From: Thermoplasmata archaeon
Lineage (GTDB): Archaea > Thermoplasmatota > Thermoplasmata > Thermoplasmatales > Thermoplasmataceae
Direction of reading: 5' to 3'
Assembly: GCA_021799315.1 (NCBI GenBank)
Contig: JAJZAR010000033.1
Span: 1-13,742 of the forward strand
DNA length: 13,742 nt
The position numbers and the translations under genes were made by a program. Position 1 is the stretch's first letter; the number at the start of each line of letters is the position of its first letter. The notes below the pieces were generated by a model that was not told the origin of the DNA, did not search any database, and saw nothing but the letters and a program-made list of their open reading frames with translations. Positions 6,934 through 12,711 of the stretch are shown here, one piece after another.

Positions 6934-8022
6934 TTACAGGTTTCCGTTCACAAAGGATCTCAGTGTATCATCGACCTTTGATGCGATTTCGCTGTCGTCT
7001 AAATTAAAATTATTGAGAAAAATGCTGAAATAAACATCCAGCTTCCCTATATACCCGGAAAGTGAAGAACAATAGGAAAACGAACCTGTTTTTGCGTTAA
7101 TATTCATCTCTTTGAGATCTGCTAGCCTTCCCGATATGGTTCCATTCCCTGGCGATGGCAGGAAATGAATGAAGTCATAATCGCCTTCCTTTCCCACATT
7201 CCATATAAATTCTGAAAGAAAGCTGGTGGTCAGTAAGTTATGTCTTGAAAGGCCAGATCCGTCAACAATTCTTATCCCCTCAGTGTTAATGCCCATTTTT
7301 GAGATCATTTTACCAATAATTTCAACAGAGTCGTTCCAGTTTCCCTTACGTTCTCCCTCTATGTAAGAGAGGTATTTTGTAAGAACCTCTATGGAAAAAT
7401 TGCAACTGTGGATTTCAATGTGCTTGAGGATATCTGTTAAACGTTCCTGATGAACATACACATTGCCCACATTCTCAACCTCATTTATCTCATATGTTGG
7501 ACCATTTTTGGCACCGAGGACTTTTCCAATGGAATATGAAAAATTGTAATACTGATCTGGAACACTGTATCTGCATTTTGCATGGACCTCCTCTGACTGT
7601 AACAGGGGCGAAATAATATTATCTGCAGAATCTGTGCATCCTTCATTTATTGCATAGGGAACAATTCTGGATTGGTAACATGCGCCTATGTCATCTATCT
7701 CCCATCCATATCCAAATTGAGAATTGTCCATCACCGTATTATCGAAAACCATATTGTCTAGGCTCTTGACATTCATTTCGCTTAACATTTTGGAAAGATC
7801 TTCACTTCCCAGTAAGGGGCATGGATCTCCAGAAATAAGCAACCTGTGATCCTCACAGGCAAATTTTGTTTTCAAGGTGAATTGAGGCCCCAGTGTTCTG
7901 TACGCTGCATAACCGGAAATTATTTTCATGTTTGATGCAGGTAACATGGAAATTGACTCGTTTTTTGCAGATAATATACGTCCTTCGCCATTTCTGAAAC
8001 AATATGAGATAAGCCCCGCCAT
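6934..8022 (-). CDS. D-alanyl-D-alanine carboxypeptidase, peptidase S13 (PBP4/DacB-like)
   Basis: This penicillin-binding-protein-fold serine peptidase is expected to remove or cut at the terminal D-Ala of murein peptides. All three catalytic motifs are visible: SxxK as S30-N-M-K33 in PASNMK, SxN as S206-C-N208, and KTG at 311-313 in NAKTGSFS. The family's DGSGLSRHN (254-262) and the GYGWEIDD segment (104-111) are also present. Bacterial DacB proteins are usually 450-480 residues and secreted; this one has 362, begins only about 29 residues before the nucleophile, and has no signal peptide, so a cytoplasmic role on imported peptides is likely. It starts 6 nt after the murQ stop and has a good Shine-Dalgarno site, so the two genes form an operon. 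The fold and motifs are clear; carboxypeptidase versus endopeptidase activity is not decided by the sequence. Confidence 0.87.
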   Translation of the reverse strand: MAGLISYCFRNGEGRILSAKNESISMLPASNMKIISGYAAYRTLGPQFTLKTKFACEDHRLLISGDPCPLLGSEDLSKMLSEMNVKSLDNMVFDNTVMDNSQFGYGWEIDDIGACYQSRIVPYAINEGCTDSADNIISPLLQSEEVHAKCRYSVPDQYYNFSYSIGKVLGAKNGPTYEINEVENVGNVYVHQERLTDILKHIEIHSCNFSIEVLTKYLSYIEGERKGNWNDSVEIIGKMISKMGINTEGIRIVDGSGLSRHNLLTTSFLSEFIWNVGKEGDYDFIHFLPSPGNGTISGRLADLKEMNINAKTGSFSYCSSLSGYIGKLDVYFSIFLNNFNLDDSEIASKVDDTLRSFVNGNL

Positions 8023-8028
8023 GTATGT

Positions 8029-8037
8029 TCACCTCTC
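8029..8037 (-). promoter_or_regulatory. Shine-Dalgarno site for the carboxypeptidase gene
   Basis: The minus strand reads GAGAGGTGA, six bases before the ATG at 8022. It overlaps the last codons and the TGA stop of murQ, so translation of the two genes is probably coupled. It is a strong match to the archaeal anti-Shine-Dalgarno sequence and contrasts with the leaderless-type starts of the first genes in each unit. Confidence 0.7.
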
Positions 8038-8865
8038 TTTATCCTTGTCCTCCTCTTTTTTCAGGAGTTTGAAAATGGGTTCGATTCTGTATTCGTACTT
8101 CTCCAACAGGCTCCTGGCTTCCTGATCGTTCAGATTAAACTCCTGAATCAGCATGGTCTGTGCTCTTTTCTTCAGTTTTTCATTATACCATGCACCCATG
8201 TGGGACATGATGTTCCTGTGTGTGTAGCCCAGTTTAACTGCCACCGTTGTGGATATCATATTCAAGACCATTTTCTGGGATGTGCCAGCCTTCATTCGTG
8301 TGGAACCCTGTATGACCTCTGGACCCGTATCCATGGTCACGCTTATTTTTGATACATCATGGATAGGCTTATGCAGATTATTTGTGATTCCCACACTCAA
8401 AGAACCAATCTTATTTGCATATTCTATTGCAGACAGGACAAAGGGTGTCGACCCTGATGCGCTGATTCCTATAAGCACATCCTTGTTATTGAACGCCTTC
8501 TCTTTCAGCATTTTGATGGGTTCATCTCTGTCATCTTCAGCACCTTCCACAGATCTTTTAATTGCCTCATCGCCGCCTGCCATTATGCAGTCAAAAAGTT
8601 CTTGCCCTATTCCATAGGTAGGCCACAGCTCGGCCACATCCTGCGTGGCCAATCTTCCACTTGTCCCTGCTCCCACATATATGATCCTGCCACCGTTTTT
8701 GACACGTTCCAGTATGGCTTTCATAGCCGTCTTAATCTGTTCCATGGCTCTTGAAACGCCATCGTAGGCAAGAATATCTGCCATGTGGATAAATTCCAGA
8801 ACATCATCCGTCTCCCATGTTTCAATTTCCCTAGAAAAAATATTGTTAGATTCTGTGCCCTTCAT
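8029..8865 (-). CDS. murQ: N-acetylmuramic acid 6-phosphate etherase
   Basis: This SIS-domain lyase cleaves the D-lactyl ether of MurNAc-6-phosphate, giving GlcNAc-6-phosphate and D-lactate. The 278 residues (bacterial MurQ is about 300) carry the family marks in order: TE-x2-N near the start, GAGTSGRL (65-72), E79 at the place of the catalytic glutamate of bacterial ECPPTF (here AELWPTYG), AGG (96-98), EGAEDD with E110, ISASGSTPFV (134-143), and the signature GSTRMKAGTSQKMVLN (187-202). MurNAc-6-P has no known source other than murein, so this gene is the strongest single sign of murein salvage here. It leads an operon with the S13 carboxypeptidase. The ELWPT variant and short length mark it as divergent from bacterial enzymes. 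A different sugar-phosphate SIS function is possible but less likely given the full signature. Confidence 0.87.
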   Translation of the reverse strand: MKGTESNNIFSREIETWETDDVLEFIHMADILAYDGVSRAMEQIKTAMKAILERVKNGGRIIYVGAGTSGRLATQDVAELWPTYGIGQELFDCIMAGGDEAIKRSVEGAEDDRDEPIKMLKEKAFNNKDVLIGISASGSTPFVLSAIEYANKIGSLSVGITNNLHKPIHDVSKISVTMDTGPEVIQGSTRMKAGTSQKMVLNMISTTVAVKLGYTHRNIMSHMGAWYNEKLKKRAQTMLIQEFNLNDQEARSLLEKYEYRIEPIFKLLKKEEDKDKER

Positions 8866-8883
8866 TGCAATTAATAGATCATG

Positions 8884-8895
8884 GGAATAATAACC
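8884..8895 (-). promoter_or_regulatory. TATA-like promoter of the murQ operon
   Basis: The minus strand carries GTTATTATTCCC, centred about 25 nt before the ATG at 8865. This is consistent with a leaderless operon transcript, and no Shine-Dalgarno site is seen in front of murQ. Confidence 0.4.
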
Positions 8896-8965
8896 TTGTT
8901 GTGCTTTTCAAAATAGAACTGTGGGTTTTGTTCAGAATGGTTCATAGTGATTTGTGGTTAACTTT

Positions 8966-10603
8966 TCACATGACACTTTCTCTTTTTATGGTTGAAAGGC
9001 AAAGTCTGGATGGAAAATCAATTCCATGATAGACTTTCTGATGTGCTACTGCGAATTTTTCAGTGTTCCACTGAATCCCAGAAATATTCTGGTTTCGTGC
9101 GTATTTTGGAAAGGCACTTGATGAAATTTCAACTCTCAGGCTATGCTCAGGTTTCACCAGATGGCCAGTGTTCCATAGATCAAGTTCAATGTGCATTTTT
9201 CTGTTCTCAGAATGCTCATATCTCACCTCCGGGCCATCTCTGTAGCTCAATCTGCAGATATTATCCAGCAATCTCTGGGCGTATCCATCAGGCCAGACGT
9301 CAAGAAGCTTCACTGTAACGTCAGTGTCTGGAGCACTGGTCTCCACGAATAGATGGGCACTTACCTTCCCCAGTATGATCAATTCTTTCTCAAAGGGTTC
9401 TGTAGTGTAAACCAGCACATCTTTTCTCTTCTCAATCTCAGAGTAATCGTCTGGTCCACCCATCTGGCTGAACGAGTCTGTTCCAAGATAGGGTACTGGT
9501 TTCATTGGATCATAGGAAAAAGAGTCATCCCTCTCTTTGTAGTCCGGCTTTATCATCGATAGAACTCCATCTCCGTATTTTCCATTTGCAGATCCTTGAG
9601 AACGAAGAAAATATTCTATAGTATCGACATTATCCAAAGGCCATTGTTTGAAATCAAACCATCTGTTAATTCCCATAATGAATATCTTTGCCTGTGAATC
9701 CTCACTCCTCTTTGATATAATATTTTCAATCCATTTGCATTCTTCGCTTACAAGGTCAAGAATAGAATCCTTCCCAAAATTCAATCTGCCAAGAATTTCT
9801 GTTCTATTCACGCCATGTGGCCATGGACCTATTATGATCTTCTGGCTATCTCTGGAAAATGATGACATGGAGGCTTCTTTCATTCCCTTATAATTGATGA
9901 ACGTCCCGATCTGTTCATCATCATACCATCCGCTTATGTGCATTACTGGAAGATCCAGAGTATTCAATTTCTTTTGATAGAATAAGGGATTCCAGAAGGA
10001 ACTGCCCGGTTCATTTTTCACCATCTCCTTCCAGAAAGGTATGTTTCTTCCGGTCTTTTCATCCAGTTTTATGAAAGGTAAACTCTCATAAACGGCTTTC
10101 ATGTCAACAAGATTCATGTTCTGCATAACATGTCCCGATATGGAAAAGAGCCATGAAATGTAAGTTGGAGATGGGGTACATGTGGGATTCTCAACAAAGG
10201 GATCAGAGGGCGAAACTATGCTTATCATCCCCTTCAAGGCTTCAGGCTTTCTGAGCGCAGTCAACCATTGTACCCTTGCAGAATATGATGCACCCCATGT
10301 AAACACATTTCCATCACACCAGGGTTGTTTAGAGCACCACTCTATGAGAGTAACACCATCAGCCCCTTCATTCATGTAAGGGATGAATTTTCCTTCCGAA
10401 TCGCCCCTTCCTCTGACATCACAGGACACAAAGTTAAATCCCTTCCTTTGAAATTCGAGTGCGCTTTCGACTCTTTCTGTGTCTTCCTTTCCGTAGGGTG
10501 TTCTGAAAAGAATCGTTGGAGCCGGGCCAGTGCTAGTTATGTAAACATCACAGGACAGTTCTACCCCGTCATTCATCCTCACTCTCTGATCAAATTTTAT
10601 CAT
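8966..10603 (-). CDS. CocE/NonD-type alpha/beta hydrolase (X-Pro dipeptidyl-peptidase S15-like)
   Basis: This large serine hydrolase belongs to the CocE/NonD family, whose members hydrolyse esters or amides (cocaine esterase, alpha-amino acid ester hydrolase, glutaryl-cephalosporin acylase, X-Pro dipeptidyl peptidase). Numbering from a GTG at 10633, the N-terminal MNDGVELSCDVY (20-31) and CDVRGRGDSEG (71-81) are typical. The likely triad is S116 in GASYS, D238 in GWYD and H273 in GPWPHG. The C-terminal third (from about residue 390) fits the family's jelly-roll domain, with ETSAPDTDVTVKL near 434-446. I prefer the ATG at 10603: the ten residues before it are dispensable, and a TATA-like element lies about 48 nt upstream with a weak ribosome site between. 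There is no signal peptide. The substrate is unknown. It is on the same strand as murQ but about 100 bp away, with separate promoters. Confidence 0.83.
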   Translation of the reverse strand: MIKFDQRVRMNDGVELSCDVYITSTGPAPTILFRTPYGKEDTERVESALEFQRKGFNFVSCDVRGRGDSEGKFIPYMNEGADGVTLIEWCSKQPWCDGNVFTWGASYSARVQWLTALRKPEALKGMISIVSPSDPFVENPTCTPSPTYISWLFSISGHVMQNMNLVDMKAVYESLPFIKLDEKTGRNIPFWKEMVKNEPGSSFWNPLFYQKKLNTLDLPVMHISGWYDDEQIGTFINYKGMKEASMSSFSRDSQKIIIGPWPHGVNRTEILGRLNFGKDSILDLVSEECKWIENIISKRSEDSQAKIFIMGINRWFDFKQWPLDNVDTIEYFLRSQGSANGKYGDGVLSMIKPDYKERDDSFSYDPMKPVPYLGTDSFSQMGGPDDYSEIEKRKDVLVYTTEPFEKELIILGKVSAHLFVETSAPDTDVTVKLLDVWPDGYAQRLLDNICRLSYRDGPEVRYEHSENRKMHIELDLWNTGHLVKPEHSLRVEISSSAFPKYARNQNISGIQWNTEKFAVAHQKVYHGIDFPSRLCLSTIKRESVM

Positions 10604-10645
10604 GATCTTCACTTTCCTTATGGTAGAGAACACTCATTGTGCAGA

Positions 10646-10655
10646 GTATATTTAC
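10646..10655 (-). promoter_or_regulatory. Possible TATA element of the CocE-like gene
   Basis: The minus strand reads GTAAATATAC. A start of transcription near 10626 would leave about 23 nt of leader before the ATG at 10603, including a weak purine-rich GGAAAGTGAAG ribosome site. It also argues against the GTG at 10633, which would lie upstream of the transcript. Confidence 0.35.
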
Positions 10656-10753
10656 CTTTATTCAAGTCAAGAACCATTAAAATAAATTTAGTACATGCTC
10701 TAGGGCACCAAGGAGAATATACATAAATTTTCACTTTTCCTCAGTCAGTCACG

Positions 10754-10769
10754 TATAAAGTTATATATT
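10754..10769 (+). promoter_or_regulatory. TATA-like promoter of the HNH gene
   Basis: TATAAAGTTATATATT lies 26-41 nt before the ATG at 10795. Transcription would begin around 10783-10791. A second ATG at 10787 is out of frame and would encode only eight residues. Confidence 0.45.
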
Positions 10770-10794
10770 CCATATTACATTTCAACATGGTTAA

Positions 10795-11292
10795 ATGGCA
10801 CCAAAATACGTAAAAACAGTTTCAGAAGCCATAAATTATTACTATGCATGACTCGTTATTTCAAGGGCAGCTGGAAAAATGGATCAGTTTGGCCTCGTCA
10901 CATATCAATATAAAAAGCTGAATAAGGGTGAAATCCACTGGTCAGACTTCGACGGTGAAATAAGAATGCAGATAAGGTCTTCAAATGAATGTGTTTATTG
11001 CGGGGATGAATCCACTCAGATGGATCATGTGGTTCCGAGAAATCTGGGAGGACCTGAAGGGGTTCATAATACAGTCAAGGCGTGCAAACACTGCAACGCA
11101 TCAAAGGGCGATAAGGATCTTATGGATTGGTGGATAAATCATCTGGGTAAAACAGAGGCTACGCTACCAAGAATTCCAATTGGAATCTATCTGAAGTTAA
11201 GCTATGGATGGCATAATATAAATCATTCTCTCAAGAAAAATGCCAGAGAACTTTCAGATCTTAAACCCTTTCTGCCGGTAAGATTGATATAA
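10795..11292 (+). pseudogene. Archaeal HNH endonuclease-like gene with in-frame TGA at codon 19
   Basis: An open frame from 10879 gives 137 residues with a clear HNH fold: CVYCG, then MDHVVPRNLGG, then CKHCNASKGDKD, where the two CxxC pairs bind zinc and the DH histidine is catalytic. The same frame extends upstream through LVISRAAGK to a TGA at 10849-10851, and beyond it to an ATG at 10795 encoding MAPKYVKTVSEAINYYYA. That segment fits the N-terminus I recall for this archaeal HNH family, in which a lysine or arginine usually stands at the stop position. The TATA-like element matches the 10795 start and not 10879. The gene therefore seems to have a single nonsense codon, removing 28 residues if translation restarts at 10879. 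The role of the family is not established; nucleic-acid cleavage is implied by the HNH motif only. It is convergent with the kinase gene, 10 bp apart. Confidence 0.75.
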
Positions 11293-11302
11293 TCTGAACT
11301 GT

Positions 11303-12232
11303 TTATTCCATAATTTCCATCAATTGTTCATACCTTCTTTTCAATCTTTGACTGGTATGTTGTTTGTAAATATGTTCCAGCATTTCTCTACCTCGGGTTC
11401 TGGATATAAAGAAGGCATAATAGAGAGGAGATATGGCTCTGTACATCATTACTCTCTCAATGGGAACATCATGAACCATTTTACTCGAAATATTGTAAAT
11501 CCCAGGTGCGCTGAGTTCTTCCATATCATCAACAATGGCCGCAAGATCCAGGGCCACATCTCCAATGCTGGAATCTGCCCAGTCAAGTATTCCCTTAACT
11601 CTTCTATGATTCCCGGATATAATCACATTATCCTTTGATAGATCGCCGTGCACAAATGACATGTCCTCGGGTGCTAAGGAATCCAAACATTTGTTCACCT
11701 CACCTCTCAAGTTGTCGAAGAACTCTTGTTCAATTGTTGGGACAAGTTCATTTTGAAATGACAGGATAAGCTTTTCCATTTTCATTTGCCACTCCTTTGC
11801 CGTAAATCTATCCATATATGGAAGTTTTTTGAATTCTGATGAATGCGATTTGTTAAATTGTAATACCTCTGAAAAATCTGTGATCATTTGCCTACCTCTG
11901 CTCTTGGAATTCTTCAGAGGTACACCTTCAATATATCTGTATGTTCCAAACATGGGTTCTCTCTCATGAAAATATTCATACTGGGGCACGTTCACTGGAT
12001 AGGAATCCATATGTTTCAGCAGTTCTATCTCTTTCAGCATTTTGTCTTTCGCGTACCTCGTCGTGGGAAACCTGCAAACAATCTCTTCATTCAAAAGCAA
12101 TATATTTGAATTCCATCCTCCAGAGAGTATCCTATATTTCTTTATCTGCAAATCTGGAAGAAAATCCTTCAGATTGCTCAGCAGTTCGAGTTCCCTATCA
12201 TGGGTTAAGGTATGTTCATAGTAAGAACCCAT
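11303..12232 (-). CDS. Aminoglycoside-phosphotransferase-fold kinase, substrate unknown
   Basis: This 309-residue protein has the APH/choline-kinase fold. The nucleotide-binding loop is SGGWNSN (37-43), the usual lysine strand reads VCRFPTTRY (52-60), the catalytic Brenner motif is HGDLSKDN with D197 and N202 (195-202), and the second metal aspartate is D217 in GILDWAD, followed by GDVALDLA (224-231). The family phosphorylates hydroxyls of antibiotics, sugars or other small molecules. AmgK, the bacterial anomeric MurNAc/GlcNAc kinase of murein recycling, has the same fold. Because MurQ needs a phosphorylated MurNAc and no other kinase is visible here, this enzyme is a candidate amino-sugar kinase, but that is inference from context. 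It has its own promoter and lies about 2.4 kb from murQ, with the CocE-like and HNH genes between. A house-keeping or resistance role is equally possible. Confidence 0.8.
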   Translation of the reverse strand: MGSYYEHTLTHDRELELLSNLKDFLPDLQIKKYRILSGGWNSNILLLNEEIVCRFPTTRYAKDKMLKEIELLKHMDSYPVNVPQYEYFHEREPMFGTYRYIEGVPLKNSKSRGRQMITDFSEVLQFNKSHSSEFKKLPYMDRFTAKEWQMKMEKLILSFQNELVPTIEQEFFDNLRGEVNKCLDSLAPEDMSFVHGDLSKDNVIISGNHRRVKGILDWADSSIGDVALDLAAIVDDMEELSAPGIYNISSKMVHDVPIERVMMYRAISPLYYAFFISRTRGREMLEHIYKQHTSQRLKRRYEQLMEIME

Positions 12233-12257
12233 CTATTTTCAACTCCAGAAATCGTTC

Positions 12258-12273
12258 ATATTACGTATAAATA
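12258..12273 (-). promoter_or_regulatory. Possible TATA elements of the kinase gene
   Basis: On the minus strand TTTATACG and the nearby TAATATG lie about 28-40 nt before the ATG at 12232. Either would give a leaderless or very short-leader transcript. Which one is used cannot be told. Confidence 0.35.
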
Positions 12274-12423
12274 GTCCTATTATTGTGCCGATCTATTTAA
12301 TGATATAGAAACCAAAGAAGGAGGAAATATAACTAATATTAGCGGGTGCTGTGTTGATATTTGTGAAAAGAGAATGCTTGAAATAAATCCAAAGTCCTGC
12401 TTGTTGAACCAAAGAAATAGTGC

Positions 12424-12699
12424 TTATGGTTTTTTTGCACTCATGGAACTCTTTGCCTGCAAAATATCCGCTGTCCATAGGTGTGCCCTGCAGACAGTTA
12501 TGACAAGATCATCCACAAAAAGGGTTGATGTGGACAGAGAAGTTTTGATGAATTTTACGGTCTCAATATTCTCTAATCCCAAATCGATGATCTTTCCCTT
12601 CTTTCCTTTAAACCTGAGAAAATTGGAGTCTAGCTTGAGTACACCCTTCTGTCCATCTATGAAAGCCAGATCTATTCTCTTATACTCTTCTTTTTCCAT
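12424..12699 (-). CDS. Small protein of unknown function, possible frameshift near its end
   Basis: I do not recognise this 91-residue protein. It is polar, with strand-like segments: GVLKLDSNFLRFKGKKGK (19-36), IIDLGLENIETVKFI (37-51) and STLFVDDLVITV (58-69), loosely like the small PH-type beta domains that read a lipid or protein surface. The tail is doubtful. After residue 69 the frame runs CRAHLWTADILQ and stops just past a run of seven A (minus strand), whereas the frame one step away reads MDSGYFAGKEFHECKKTIS and stays open to 12293. A helix of that kind would close a PH-like domain well, so a frameshift or sequencing error is possible. The start is firm: ATG at 12699 with GAGGT seven bases upstream, overlapping the permease stop. 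It is thus the second gene of the permease operon. Confidence 0.6.
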   Translation of the reverse strand: MEKEEYKRIDLAFIDGQKGVLKLDSNFLRFKGKKGKIIDLGLENIETVKFIKTSLSTSTLFVDDLVITVCRAHLWTADILQAKSSMSAKKP

Positions 12700-12706
12700 T
12701 CAACCA

Positions 12707-12711
12707 ACCTC
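12707..12711 (-). promoter_or_regulatory. Shine-Dalgarno site for the small downstream gene
   Basis: The minus strand reads TGAGGT, with GAGGT seven bases before the ATG at 12699. It overlaps the TGA stop of the permease, which suggests coupled translation within one operon. Confidence 0.5.

Noticed and set aside
10633..10633. GTG at 10633, TTG at 5459, TTG at 21 and TTG at 13642 as start codons
   Set aside because: For the first two, nearer ATG codons fit the family start and promoter spacing. For the last two, the family-like frame continues past the window edge, so the genes are 5'-partial.
10849..10851. TGA in the HNH gene as selenocysteine or other recoding
   Set aside because: Homologues, as recalled, carry lysine or arginine here, not cysteine, and I saw no obvious SECIS-like hairpin. 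Nonsense mutation is simpler.
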